NCBI GenBank assembly: GCA_003139095.1
Contig: PLHW01000035.1
Location: 1-64,000 of the forward strand
Source: Acidobacteriaceae bacterium
GTDB lineage: Bacteria; Acidobacteriota; Terriglobia; Terriglobales; Acidobacteriaceae
Direction: 5' to 3'
Length of the DNA: 64,000 nucleotides
The translations under genes and the position numbers were made by a program. Under the pieces are notes generated by a model, which saw nothing but the letters and a program-made list of their open reading frames with translations, did no database searches and was not told where the DNA came from. Shown in pieces: positions 16,866-26,658 of the stretch. Numbering within the stretch: position 1 is the first letter of the stretch; each line of letters opens with the position of its first letter.

Positions 16866-19508
16866 ATGACCGCCGCAACCTTCGTCAACCCCGAGTTGCG
16901 CGACCTCTACGCCCGCGAGTCGGCTTCCATCCAGCAGGAATTTTCTGCCACCGCCGACGGCCCAACCGCCCTCGCCCGCCGCACTGCGCTCGTCGACTCC
17001 ATCGTGCAGGCGCTTTGGAGCCAAATCATCGTCGCCGCCGCCGGGCCGGAAGCCGCGAAACCCGATGCTTCCAACTCGCCGAAAAACTTCGCGCTCGTTG
17101 CCACGGGCGGCTATGGCCGCGGCTGGCTCTTTCCCCACTCCGACATCGACCTGCTGTTTCTCCACGCCCACACAAAGACTGAATCTCAATTCAAAGATCC
17201 GATCCGCCGTTTCTCGCAGGAACTCTGGGACCTGCGCCTAAAGTTGAGCCCCGCGACCCGCACCCTTGCCGAATGCGAGCGCCTCGATCCCAACAATCTT
17301 GAATTCGCCATCTCGCTGCTCGATTGCCGCTATCTCGCCGGCGATCCCGAGCTTTTCATCAGCCTGCGCGAGAAGTCTGTTCCCCGCCTGATTGCCCGCG
17401 AGCACCGCGCTCTCGTCCGAAACCTCGGCGAACTCACGCACGAGCGTCATCACAAATTTGGCAACACTCTTTTTCATCTCGAGCCGAACGTGAAAGACGG
17501 CCCCGGCGGATTGCGCGACTACAACGTCGCCTGCTGGCTGGGTTTGATCTCTACGCTGGAGAAGATGCCGGGCTGGCCCGATGCCGGCGCCCTCCTGCCC
17601 GCGCCCTCCCGCTCCGCGACTGAATCCGCGCTCGCTTTCCTGATGTCGGTGCGGTGTTTCCTGCACTTTCGGCACGGGCGCCATGACAACACGCTTAGTT
17701 GGGACGCGCAGGAAGAAGCCGCCGCGCGAAAAATCGGCGCTGGGCAAATGGAGATTGCCAACGCCGCTGATTGGATGCGCCTCTATTTCCGCCGTGTCAG
17801 CGCTGTACATCGCGTGTGCGCGCAAATGCTCCAAGAAATTCCAGCCGCTCGTTCCTCGCTTTACCGTCAGTTACGCGACAGCTCCAAAATCGCCAGCGAA
17901 TACTTTTCCGTTGTCGGCAGCCTGATTTTTCCCAAGCAGCCCAGCGCCCTGCAAGACCCCGGGACGGTTCTTGGCCTCTTCGATTTCATGGCCAAGCACG
18001 GTCTCACGCTCAGCGGCACCCTCGAACACGACATCGAGCGGGCGACGCCCGTATTCGCATCCACTCATCCGCGAGGCAGCGATTTGTGGCTTTACCTGGA
18101 GAGCATCCTCGCCCAGCCTTACGCCTCCGATGCGCTGCGCGCCATGAACGCGCTCGGTCTATTGCCGCTTCTTTTGCCGGAGATGAAGGGAATCGAGGCC
18201 CTCGTAGTTCGCGATTTCTATCATCGCTACACTGTCGACGAGCATTCCTTCCTCGCTATCGAACACCTGCAGCGCCTCAGGGAATCAAAATCCGAAGCGG
18301 AGCGGCGCTTCGCCGAACTGCTTTCAGAACTCGAAAAACCCGAACTGCTTTACCTCAGCTTGCTGCTGCATGATTCCGGCAAGGGCATGCCCGGCGACAA
18401 TCATGTGACGGCCAGCCTGCAACTTACCGACTCCTGCGCCGAGCGTCTCGACCTCGATGCCACCGATCGCGAACTCGTCCGCTTCCTCGTCGCCAGTCAT
18501 CTTGAAATGTCGGCGGCAGTGCGACGCGACATCTTCGACCCTGCCAATGTGAAAGCATTCTCGGAGAAAGTGGGTGAGCCCGAGCGCCTGAAAATGCTGT
18601 GCCTTATGACCTACGCTGACATCAAAGCCGTCAATCCCGAGGCGATGACGCCGTGGAAAGCTGACAACCTCTGGCAACTCTACATTGCGAGCGCAAACTA
18701 CTTGAACCGCAGTGCGGACGAGCGCGTCCACACCGGCAGCGCGTCCGACGCAAGCAGCGTGGGCCATGCCAATCTTGCGCATCTGCGCACCCTGGCGCCG
18801 GTCGCCGGGAAAAAGATTAATCACTTTTTGGAGGGATTGCCGCAGCGTTATCTCCGCCTTCATGGCGCCAGCGATGTGCTCGCCCACGTCGAAATGGCCA
18901 ATGGACTGGGTCAGAGCGGCGTGCAATGCAGCCTCAAACAGGTGCGCCACTGGTACGAATTAACGTTGCTCACCACGGACCGCGCGGCGCTTTTCGCTTC
19001 CGTTTCGGGCGCGCTCGCGGCCTGGGGAATGAACATTGTGAAAGCGAACGCATTCTCCAATGCGGCCGGCATTGTCGTTGATACGTTCTATTTCACTGAC
19101 CGCTTTCGCACGCTGGAGATGAACGTACAGGAATGGGATCGCCTGAAGAAAAGCATCGCGGCTGTGGTCAAGGGAGAAGCCGACGTATCGCGCATGCTTC
19201 GCGACCGATTGAAATCGGAGAAAGCGCACGCGGCCAAGGTGAAAGTCTCAACCAAGATCGATTTCGACGACGCATCCTCCGCCCATAGCACGATTTTGCA
19301 GATGGTGACGCAGGACCGGTCCGGGCTTCTCTATCGCATGTGCTCCGTAATTTCGAAGCACAGTTGCAACATCGAGATTGCTCTCATCGAAACCGAAGGC
19401 CAGATGGCGATCGACGTGTTTTATCTGACGAAAGCCGGCGCCAAGTTGACCGCCGACGATCAGGTCGCGCTGGGAAAATCGCTGCAAGTGGAACTGGCAA
19501 CGCAGTAG
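16866..19508 (+). CDS. glnD: Bifunctional [protein-PII] uridylyltransferase/uridylyl-removing enzyme
   Basis: An 880-residue enzyme that adds UMP to P-II under nitrogen limitation and removes it when glutamine is high. Domains in order: nucleotidyltransferase (GGYGRGWLFPHSDIDLLFLH near residue 80, with the G-S/G and DxD pattern), helical linker, HD phosphohydrolase (LLLHDSGKGMPGDNH near 500 and LVASHLEMS), then two ACT domains (TTDRAALFASVSGALAAWGM and TQDRSGLLYRMCSVISKHSC). All catalytic motifs look intact. It starts at ATG 16866 and follows the P-II gene. The protein is a usual length for the family. Confidence 0.96.
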   Translation: MTAATFVNPELRDLYARESASIQQEFSATADGPTALARRTALVDSIVQALWSQIIVAAAGPEAAKPDASNSPKNFALVATGGYGRGWLFPHSDIDLLFLHAHTKTESQFKDPIRRFSQELWDLRLKLSPATRTLAECERLDPNNLEFAISLLDCRYLAGDPELFISLREKSVPRLIAREHRALVRNLGELTHERHHKFGNTLFHLEPNVKDGPGGLRDYNVACWLGLISTLEKMPGWPDAGALLPAPSRSATESALAFLMSVRCFLHFRHGRHDNTLSWDAQEEAAARKIGAGQMEIANAADWMRLYFRRVSAVHRVCAQMLQEIPAARSSLYRQLRDSSKIASEYFSVVGSLIFPKQPSALQDPGTVLGLFDFMAKHGLTLSGTLEHDIERATPVFASTHPRGSDLWLYLESILAQPYASDALRAMNALGLLPLLLPEMKGIEALVVRDFYHRYTVDEHSFLAIEHLQRLRESKSEAERRFAELLSELEKPELLYLSLLLHDSGKGMPGDNHVTASLQLTDSCAERLDLDATDRELVRFLVASHLEMSAAVRRDIFDPANVKAFSEKVGEPERLKMLCLMTYADIKAVNPEAMTPWKADNLWQLYIASANYLNRSADERVHTGSASDASSVGHANLAHLRTLAPVAGKKINHFLEGLPQRYLRLHGASDVLAHVEMANGLGQSGVQCSLKQVRHWYELTLLTTDRAALFASVSGALAAWGMNIVKANAFSNAAGIVVDTFYFTDRFRTLEMNVQEWDRLKKSIAAVVKGEADVSRMLRDRLKSEKAHAAKVKVSTKIDFDDASSAHSTILQMVTQDRSGLLYRMCSVISKHSCNIEIALIETEGQMAIDVFYLTKAGAKLTADDQVALGKSLQVELATQ

Positions 19509-19589
19509 TCCGCGGCGTCGCTCTGCGTCGTCCGTACCTTTGCACTCAGCGGGGCAAAGCTAGTTGGCGCGATCTCCAAGATGGCGAGC

Positions 19590-20831
19590 CTAACTACCGC
19601 CCGCGTAATATCCCTCCCGCGTCTGCACAGTCAGGTCGTTCTTCTTCACCTGCAAGACCACGTGATGATACCCGGCGCCCGCTGCGTCCTTATCAGGCGT
19701 GAATCCCAGGCTGTATTGGGTGCGCAGTTCGTCGGCAATGCTCGCATAGATGTCACTGGTCAGTTGCTTCTTCGTGACCTCAAAGAAGCGCCCGCCGGTT
19801 TCCTTGGAAATGCGTTCCAGAATTTTCTTTCCGTCTACGCGCGGCTCTTCGGGCTGCCGCTGCCCGCCGCTGCGCCGTCCGCCCGGAGAGCCTCCTCCAC
19901 CACCGGGATAGCCGCCCCCACCTCCAGGCCAACCGCCTCCGCCACCGGGCCAGCCGCCTCCACTTCCGGGCCGGCCGCTCCCGCGATCCATCCCTTCATC
20001 GCGGCGCTTCTCATGCTCCTCCTGCCCTTTGAAGTAAATCGAGTAAACGACCGTCTCCGAGCGTTGCGCCGCCTCAATCGCGCTCTCCAGCGAGCTCTTG
20101 CTTCCCCGATCCACGCCGTCGGAAAGCACAATCACGGCCTTCCGCCCCGCCCGTTTGTTCATCAGCTCATTCGACGCCAAAAATATCGAGTCATACAGCA
20201 TCGCGCCGCGATGTGGATGCTCCGAGCCCGATCGTGAATCCGAGTCGTTCGACTGGCCGTGTTCCGGATCTGCCGTTTTCAGCAACTCCAGCGCCGATTG
20301 CAGCTTCTCCCGGCTATGCGTCAAGTCCTGCAAAAGCTCGACCTCACGATCGAAATGGATCAAGAACGCTTTGTCTTTCTCCTGTGCCAGCATCGTGTCT
20401 AGAAAGCTCCGGCTCGCATTGCGCTCCGGGTCCAGGGCTTCCCGCTGACTGAAACTGGTGTCGACCAGCAATCCCAGCGTGAGCGGCAAATTGGCTTCGA
20501 CCGAAAAATACTTAATCGTCTGCGCCCGCCCGTCCTCCTGCAACGTGAAATCGTCTTTGGACAAGTTCTTCACGATCTCCCCGTGCTTGTCGCGGACCGT
20601 TACCGGCAAAGTCACCACATTCACATCGACCGCAATGGTCGCAACCGAATCCTGCGCGTCTCGCGGGCTCGCACCTTTTTCGGAATCGTTCGCTTGAGGA
20701 GCGTCTTTCGATTGCTGCGCCCCGGTTGCCGGCGATTGCCCAAAGCCGGGCGCAACGCTCAGCGCAACGCTCAGCATGAGCGGCAGCAGTTGATTGAGCG
20801 GCTTTGGGAGCAACGAATTTCGCAAAATCAT
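19590..20831 (-). CDS. VWFA-related secreted protein
   Basis: A 413-residue protein of the acidobacterial VWFA-related type. After a signal peptide (MILRNSLLPKPLNQLLPLML...) and a low-complexity stretch it has an Ig-like strand region (VNVVTLPVTVRDKHGEIVKN) and a von Willebrand A domain whose metal-binding motif is DTSFS in LTLGLLVDTSFSQRE, with VIVLSDGVDRGS later in the domain. A glycine-rich insert follows, built of repeated PGGGGGW/Y units around 19900-19965. The C-terminus (YSLGFTPDKDAAGAGYHHVV) is typical of this family. Function unknown; such proteins are exported. It is divergent from the DUF5666 gene. Confidence 0.85.
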   Translation of the reverse strand: MILRNSLLPKPLNQLLPLMLSVALSVAPGFGQSPATGAQQSKDAPQANDSEKGASPRDAQDSVATIAVDVNVVTLPVTVRDKHGEIVKNLSKDDFTLQEDGRAQTIKYFSVEANLPLTLGLLVDTSFSQREALDPERNASRSFLDTMLAQEKDKAFLIHFDREVELLQDLTHSREKLQSALELLKTADPEHGQSNDSDSRSGSEHPHRGAMLYDSIFLASNELMNKRAGRKAVIVLSDGVDRGSKSSLESAIEAAQRSETVVYSIYFKGQEEHEKRRDEGMDRGSGRPGSGGGWPGGGGGWPGGGGGYPGGGGGSPGGRRSGGQRQPEEPRVDGKKILERISKETGGRFFEVTKKQLTSDIYASIADELRTQYSLGFTPDKDAAGAGYHHVVLQVKKNDLTVQTREGYYAGGS

Positions 20832-20996
20832 CTCCTCGGGCGGACCAGCTTTACGCGGATTTTGTTGGAGGATATGAGACTGGATGCAGATTATCAGATC
20901 AATAGTTGCCAGAGGTTTTCGTCAAACCGCGTCAAGTCCGGTAAAACTTCGTAAAGCCTGACTTCGCGCTAGTTCGGCGATGCTAAATTAAAAGCG

Positions 20997-22241
20997 ATGC
21001 CGCTCCATAACAAATGTGCGCCGGTCCTGGTCGCTATCTTGTTGGCTGCCGCTCTGGGGGCGGTTGCCTGTGCTCAAACCACGCCCGCCGACGCCGCGAT
21101 AATCAAAGCTGTCGGAGCCATCAAAAGCGTTCAGGCCGACTCCATCACAGTTGCCGCCGAATCCGGGTCTGAAATCACAGCCACGCTTTCGCCCGCCACC
21201 AAAATTCTCCGCGTGCCGCCGGGAGAGAAAGATCTGAAAAACGCAACGCCGCTCCAGCCTCAGGAGCTTCAGCCCGGCGACCGCGTTCTGGTCCGCGGGC
21301 AGGCGACATCGGACGCGCACACCATCGCCGCACTCGCGGTCATCGTGATGAAGCAGGCCGACGTTTCCGCCCAGCATCAGCGCGAGACCGAGGATTGGCA
21401 GAAACGCGGCGTGGGAGGCCTGGTGACAAACGTAGATGCGGCCACAGGCACCATCACCATCTCCGCGGGAGGGCTGGGCGCGAGCCGCAACGTGGTCGTC
21501 AATGCAGGTAAGAACACGATTCTCCGCCGCTACGCGCCCGCCTCTGTCAAGTTCGATGACGCCAAACCCGCGCCCCTCACCGAAATCAAAGTCGGCGATC
21601 AGTTGCGCGCGCGCGGCACGCGCTCCGCGGACGGCGCCGAACTTACCGCCGACGAAATCGTCTCCGGATCCTTCCGCAATATTGCGGGAACCATCACGAC
21701 GATCGATGCCGTCGCAAACACCATGATGGTTCACGATCTCATCGCTAAGAACACGGTGTTAGTGAAGGTTTCATCGGAGTCGCAGATGAAAAGCCTGCCG
21801 ACCGAAATGGCGCAACGCATCGCCGCGCGCCTTAAAGGGGCAGCCAGCGGGGACCACTCCGCAAATTCTCCCAACGGGAACGCGCAGGATGCGTCGCCGC
21901 AAAAAACCGCGGCTCAGAATTTCCCCGCGCGACCGCATCAGCCCGATTCGACGCATTCCGGCTCCGATGCCGCGTCGCGTGGCGGCACGGGCGGCAACGG
22001 CCCTCCCGACGTGCAGCGTATGCTGAGTCGCTTGCCCAATAGCTCGTTAGCCGACCTGCAAAAAGGTCAAGCGGTGATGATCGTGGCAACCTCTGGCGAG
22101 AACTCCGGAGCCGTCACCGCCATCACCCTGCTCGCCGGCGTAGAGCCGATTCTCACCGCCGCGCCCAACCGTTCCGCTTCTTCGCTGCTATCGCCGTGGT
22201 CCCTGAACGCATCCGGTGGGGAGGGCGATTCCGCTCCGTAG
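20997..22241 (+). CDS. Exported DUF5666-type OB-fold protein
   Basis: A 414-residue exported protein (signal peptide ending VACAQ). It has at least three DUF5666-like small beta-barrel units: GAIKSVQADSITVAAESG, GLVTNVDAATGTITISAG with GASRNVVVNAGKNTIL, and GTITTIDAVANTMMVHD, each with the LxPGDRVLVRGQ-like turn (ELQPGDRVLVRGQ, IKVGDQLRARG). The C-terminal third is low complexity (Asn, Gln, Gly, Ser). DUF5666 domains are of unknown function. The TonB-type receptor gene starts 13 bp after its stop codon, so the two are very likely one operon and may act together at the outer membrane. Confidence 0.78.
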   Translation: MPLHNKCAPVLVAILLAAALGAVACAQTTPADAAIIKAVGAIKSVQADSITVAAESGSEITATLSPATKILRVPPGEKDLKNATPLQPQELQPGDRVLVRGQATSDAHTIAALAVIVMKQADVSAQHQRETEDWQKRGVGGLVTNVDAATGTITISAGGLGASRNVVVNAGKNTILRRYAPASVKFDDAKPAPLTEIKVGDQLRARGTRSADGAELTADEIVSGSFRNIAGTITTIDAVANTMMVHDLIAKNTVLVKVSSESQMKSLPTEMAQRIAARLKGAASGDHSANSPNGNAQDASPQKTAAQNFPARPHQPDSTHSGSDAASRGGTGGNGPPDVQRMLSRLPNSSLADLQKGQAVMIVATSGENSGAVTAITLLAGVEPILTAAPNRSASSLLSPWSLNASGGEGDSAP

Positions 22242-22254
22242 CGAATCATTCTTC

Positions 22255-25089
22255 ATGAGCCATCATTTTCCAACCGGACGCGCGCATTCGAGGCATCGTT
22301 CTCTTCTTCTTTTGCTGACTCTCACCGCGCTCGCCGTTTGTGCGTCGGCGCAGTCCGCAGGCACTGGCACTCTACGCGGGCAGGTCGTCGATCCCTCTGG
22401 TGCGGTCGTGCCCAACGCCACCATCGCCGTCATCCAGTCGGGCGGCCAGCCCCATTCCGCCAAGACGAGTAACAACGGCAATTACGAACTCGGCAATCTC
22501 GCGCCTGGCAACTACACGGTAACCGCTAACGCGAAGGGATTCACCGTCTTCATTCAGAATGATGTGCAGGTCAGCGCCGGACAGGTCGCGCAGTTCAACA
22601 TTTCGTTGCAGATTCAGGTCGAGCAGCAGAAGGTCAATGTTCAGGAGGAGGGTCCGCAAGTCCAAGTCAGTCCCCAGAATAATGCCAGTGCCATCGTTCT
22701 CAGCGGCAAAGATCTCGAAGCCTTGCCCGACGACCCCGACGAACTACAGGCGGATCTCGAGGCCCTCGCCGGCCCCTCCGCCGGCCCCAACGGCGGACAG
22801 CTCTACATTGATGGATTCACCGGCGGCCAGCTTCCGCCCAAGTCTTCCATTCGCGAAATTCGCATCAACCAGAATCCCTTTTCCTCCGAGTACGACAAGC
22901 TCGGTTACGGCCGAATCGAAATTTTCACCAAGCCCGGCACCGACAAATTTCACGGCCAGTTTTCCGTCCAGGGCAACGACTCGTCATTCAACGCGCGCAA
23001 TCCGTTCCTCGGCTCGGCCGCCCAGCAGCCCTACGACTCTGTCATCTATATGGGCAACATTGGCGGCCCGATCAACAAGAAGGCGTCGTTCTTTTTCAAC
23101 GTTCAGCGCCGCAATATCGACGAAATCGCCGTCGTCGATGCGCCCGTGCTCGGCCTCAACGAGAGCGTCCCCAATCCGCGCACGCGCACCAACATTGGCC
23201 CGCGCATCGACTATCAGCTGACGCCCAACAACACTCTGACCGCTCGCTACCAGTATTACCGCGATACCTCGGACAACAACGGCGTTGGTGGATTAACGCT
23301 GCCCCAGGCCGGTTACAACAGCGAATCCACTGAGCACACGCTTCAGCTCAGCGATACGCAGATTTTTGGAACGAAAGTGGTGAATGAGACGCGCTTCCAA
23401 TACCTGCGCGACAACAGCGGCCAGACTCCCGTAAGCACCGCCGTAGGCATCAACGTACTCGGCGGCTTTACCGGCGGAGGGTCTTCCGCGGGATCGCAAA
23501 CCGACCATCAGGACCACTACGAATTTCAGAATTACACCTCGCTCTCCGAGGGCAAGAATTTCGTTAAATTCGGCGTCCGCCTGCGCGCGATTCACGACGT
23601 GAACACTTCCGGCAGCGGCTTTAACGGGAGCTACACTTTCAACACGTACCAGAATTATCTTTCCGGCCTGCCCAGCCAGCTTTCGATCAACGCGACCTCG
23701 AGCGGCGTTGTGCCCACCGTCCCCGTTACGCTTGTGGATACGGGATTGTACGTACAGGATGACTGGAAGCTGCGTCCCAATCTCACTCTGAGCGGCGGCC
23801 TGCGGTTTGAGACGCAGAACCACATCTCGGATCACGCCGATTGGGCGCCCCGACTGGGTTTTGCCTGGGGGGTCGGCGGCAAAGGCAAGCAGGCGCCAAA
23901 AACCGTTCTGCGCGGGGGGTTTGGCCTGTTCTACGATCGTTTCACGTCCGATCTCGTCCTCAACGCCGAGCGTCTCAACGGCGTAACGCAACAGCAATAC
24001 ATCGTCTCGAATCCGGCCTACATCATTCCTCCGCCGGTTCCAACCTCATCTTCGACTCCGCAGGCCGTCTACCAGATCAGCCCCAACCTGCACGCGCCCT
24101 ACATCCTTCAAAGCGCGTTCAGCTTCGAACGGCAGGTGACAAAGTTTGCCAGTGCCACGCTGACTTACCTGAACTCGCGCGGCGTGCACCAGCTTCTGTC
24201 AGTGGTCGCCAACGCGCCGCCCGTCCCGGCTTACCCATATGCGTCCGGGCCACTCCCCAATCCCGCGATCTTTCAATACACTTCCGGCGGAGTCTTCCGC
24301 CAGAACCAACTCATCGCCAACTTCAACATTCAAGCGGGAGCTCGACTCTCCCTTCACGGCTATTACTCTCTGAACTTCGCTAATAGCGATGCCTCCGGCG
24401 CGTCCGGCTTTCCCTCCGACCAGCACAACCTTGCGCTCGACTACGGCCGCGCCAGCTTTGCAATTCGGAATCGTGTGTTCTTCGGCGGCAGCGTCGGACT
24501 CCCTCGCGGCTTCCGCCTCAGCCCGTTCCTGGTTTTCAACTCTGGAGCGCCGTACAACGTCACGGTGGGCCAGGACCTGGCCGACGACCTGCTCTTCAAC
24601 GTCCGGCCTGCCTTCGCCACGAATCCCAGCGGCGTTTGCGTCTCTCCGCTCGCCGCATGCCACTACATCGTTCCTCCTGGCCCGTACACTCCCATTCCAA
24701 TCAACTATTTGACCGGTCCCTCTAACTTCACTCTCAACCTGCGCCTCGCAAAGACGTTCGGATTTGGCCCTGAAATCGCTGGCAACGCGGCGCAGTCTGG
24801 CGGTGGTCCGGGAGGTCATACTCCGGGCGCGCACCTGCCCGGCGGCGGGGGTGGCGGCGTCGGCTTTGGACGCGGCCCCGGCGGCTTCGGCGGTCCAGCA
24901 AGCACGCGCCGCTACAATTTGACCTTCAGCCTCAACGCTCGCAACGCTCTCAACAGAGTGAACCCCGGCGCCCCCATTGGAGTGCTGACCTCGCCTGACT
25001 TTGGCAAATCCGTTTCTCTTGCCGGCGGTCCTTTTTCAAGCGCCGCCGCCAATCGCAAGATCGAAGTTGAAGCCACCTTCAGCTTCTAG
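22255..25089 (+). CDS. TonB-dependent receptor-like protein with carboxypeptidase-regulatory domain
   Basis: A 944-residue outer-membrane protein. ATG 22255 (MSHHFPTGR) is preferred because the signal peptide (HRSLLLLLTLTALAVCASAQ) follows directly. An N-terminal carboxypeptidase-regulatory-like domain (GTLRGQVVDPSGAVVPNATI) precedes a plug-like segment (LEALPDDPDELQADLEALAG) and a long beta-barrel with many amphipathic strands (e.g. LTARYQYYRDTSDNN, FVKFGVRLRAIHD). This is the Oar-like type common in Acidobacteriota; substrates are mostly unknown. A Gly-rich insert (GGGPGGHTPGAHLPGGGGGG) lies near residue 850. The chain ends EVEATFSF, a good barrel end. Confidence 0.88.
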   Translation: MSHHFPTGRAHSRHRSLLLLLTLTALAVCASAQSAGTGTLRGQVVDPSGAVVPNATIAVIQSGGQPHSAKTSNNGNYELGNLAPGNYTVTANAKGFTVFIQNDVQVSAGQVAQFNISLQIQVEQQKVNVQEEGPQVQVSPQNNASAIVLSGKDLEALPDDPDELQADLEALAGPSAGPNGGQLYIDGFTGGQLPPKSSIREIRINQNPFSSEYDKLGYGRIEIFTKPGTDKFHGQFSVQGNDSSFNARNPFLGSAAQQPYDSVIYMGNIGGPINKKASFFFNVQRRNIDEIAVVDAPVLGLNESVPNPRTRTNIGPRIDYQLTPNNTLTARYQYYRDTSDNNGVGGLTLPQAGYNSESTEHTLQLSDTQIFGTKVVNETRFQYLRDNSGQTPVSTAVGINVLGGFTGGGSSAGSQTDHQDHYEFQNYTSLSEGKNFVKFGVRLRAIHDVNTSGSGFNGSYTFNTYQNYLSGLPSQLSINATSSGVVPTVPVTLVDTGLYVQDDWKLRPNLTLSGGLRFETQNHISDHADWAPRLGFAWGVGGKGKQAPKTVLRGGFGLFYDRFTSDLVLNAERLNGVTQQQYIVSNPAYIIPPPVPTSSSTPQAVYQISPNLHAPYILQSAFSFERQVTKFASATLTYLNSRGVHQLLSVVANAPPVPAYPYASGPLPNPAIFQYTSGGVFRQNQLIANFNIQAGARLSLHGYYSLNFANSDASGASGFPSDQHNLALDYGRASFAIRNRVFFGGSVGLPRGFRLSPFLVFNSGAPYNVTVGQDLADDLLFNVRPAFATNPSGVCVSPLAACHYIVPPGPYTPIPINYLTGPSNFTLNLRLAKTFGFGPEIAGNAAQSGGGPGGHTPGAHLPGGGGGGVGFGRGPGGFGGPASTRRYNLTFSLNARNALNRVNPGAPIGVLTSPDFGKSVSLAGGPFSSAAANRKIEVEATFSF

Positions 25090-25110
25090 GGCTCGCGCGT
25101 TTGGAAGTGC

Positions 25111-26322
25111 TCACTCCGCGCCCAGTGCCCGATCCAGCGCCTCCACCAACGCATCCACATGCTTTCTCTGGATGATGTAAGGCGGCAGCAACCGCAGCAC
25201 CGTCTCATGCGTGCGATTGATGATGATTCCCTCCGCGAGCAACCGCTTCACCACGGCCTTCGCCCGGTCGGCCGAGTCCAGTTCCACCGCCTGCATCAGG
25301 CCAGCACCCCGCACGTCCTGAATCGAGCTGTGTTTCTTGTCCAGCGAAAGCAGGGCCGCATGAAAATACTTTCCCACCGAGCCCACGTGCTGGAGCAATC
25401 GCTGTTCCTGCCGCAAGAATTCCAGCGCCACCGCACACGCCAACGGGCCTCCGCCAAATGTCGTCCCGTGCAGGCCCGGGCGCATGGACTCGGCGACTTT
25501 CTCCGTCGTCAGAATCGCGCCCAGCGGAAGCCCGGCGGCCAGAGGCTTTGCTACCGTCACCACATCCGGCAGCACGCCGTAATGCTGATACGCAAAATGC
25601 CGCCCCGTCCGGCCCAGCCCGCATTGAATCTCGTCGAGCAGGAGCAGCGCGCCACTGCGCGCCGTCAACTGGCGGGCTGCCTCCAAGAATTCACGCGTAA
25701 CGGGCTGCACCCCGCCCTCGCCTTGAATCGTCTCCAGGCAAACCGCGATCACGCTCTCATCGAACTTGCGCGCCAGATCCGCCACGTCGTTGAACTTGAC
25801 GAACTGCACGCCCGGCAGCAGCGGCGCAAAAGGAGCGCGATATTTCTTCTGCCCGGTCGTCGAAACAGACCCCAGGGTGCGCCCGTGAAATGAGCCTTCC
25901 AGAGCCAGAATGCGGGACTTCGGTTTTTTTCCATTCCCGCGATTTGCCTCAGCAAAAAGGCGGGTCAGCTTCAGCGCTCCCTCCCACGCCTCGGTTCCGC
26001 TGTTGGAGAAAAAAGCCCGATCCAGTCCCGCTATTTTCGTCAGGTGCCGCGCCAGTTCGCCCTGGTATTCGTTAAAAAATAAATTCGACAGATGGATCAG
26101 CCGGCCCGCCTGCCGCCGAATCACTTTCTGAATCGCCGGATGATTGTGCCCGAGCGCGTTCACCCCAAGTCCGCTGAAAAAGTCCAGGTACTTTTTCCCA
26201 GTCGAGTCCCACAGATAAACGCCCGCGCCGCGCACAAACAGAACCGGCTGCCGGTCGTAGGTAGGTACCAGAAACTTACTTTCCGTCTGTTTAACAGAAT
26301 CCAAAGTTATGGCTTTCGTCAT
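25111..26322 (-). CDS. argD: Acetylornithine/ornithine-type class III aminotransferase
   Basis: A PLP enzyme of 403 residues. Key motifs are FFSNSGTEAWEGALKLTR (phosphate-binding region), LEGSFHGRTLGSVSTTGQ, VCLETIQGEGGVQPV, LLLLDEIQCGLGRTG with the PLP Asp, and the Schiff-base Lys in VTVAKPLAAGLPLGA. This matches ArgD, which transaminates N-acetylornithine in arginine synthesis; close relatives such as ornithine or GABA aminotransferases cannot be excluded. ATG 26322 (MTKAITLDS) is preferred over the upstream ATG at 26487, which adds a tail unlike the family. No other arg genes are near. It converges with the TonB-type gene, only 21 bp apart. Confidence 0.88.
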   Translation of the reverse strand: MTKAITLDSVKQTESKFLVPTYDRQPVLFVRGAGVYLWDSTGKKYLDFFSGLGVNALGHNHPAIQKVIRRQAGRLIHLSNLFFNEYQGELARHLTKIAGLDRAFFSNSGTEAWEGALKLTRLFAEANRGNGKKPKSRILALEGSFHGRTLGSVSTTGQKKYRAPFAPLLPGVQFVKFNDVADLARKFDESVIAVCLETIQGEGGVQPVTREFLEAARQLTARSGALLLLDEIQCGLGRTGRHFAYQHYGVLPDVVTVAKPLAAGLPLGAILTTEKVAESMRPGLHGTTFGGGPLACAVALEFLRQEQRLLQHVGSVGKYFHAALLSLDKKHSSIQDVRGAGLMQAVELDSADRAKAVVKRLLAEGIIINRTHETVLRLLPPYIIQRKHVDALVEALDRALGAE

Positions 26323-26658
26323 CGCAGTTTCCCCCAAAATGGATTGCTCGAATGTTCCAATCGAATGTCTTACTCGTCCCGCCGCCGGCAACCCATCATA
26401 ACCGCCAGTATCCGCCGGATTCATTTCCAAGACTTTTCCTGATGACGGCAAAAAGAAATTTCTATTGGACTCGCATCGCTCTCCCATTTACGCTGAGAGC
26501 CAATTTGCCGCTGCGAATTCGGAGACTTGCGACCACATTTCATGCCAGCCTCGGAAAAGCCTCTCCCTCGAAAGGCGTCGATTTCGCCCAAGCGACTCAC
26601 TCGTACCGAAGCTACAGTAATGCATTCTGGTGTACCGCAATAATTGAGGAGCAATGGC
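26323..26658. other. Divergent intergenic region between argD and amtB
   Basis: These 336 bases separate two divergent start codons and must hold both promoters. GAGGAGC lies just before the amtB ATG. I looked for a sigma-54 GG-N10-GC pair near 26630-26650 and did not find one. No gene is supported. Confidence 0.5.

Noticed and set aside
19590-20131. Gly-rich open frames in the VWFA gene region
   Set aside because: They are out-of-frame readings of the PGGGGG repeat within the VWFA-related gene.
26600-26658. Sigma-54 promoter before the ammonium transporter
   Set aside because: No GG-N10-GC pair with suitable flanks could be found.
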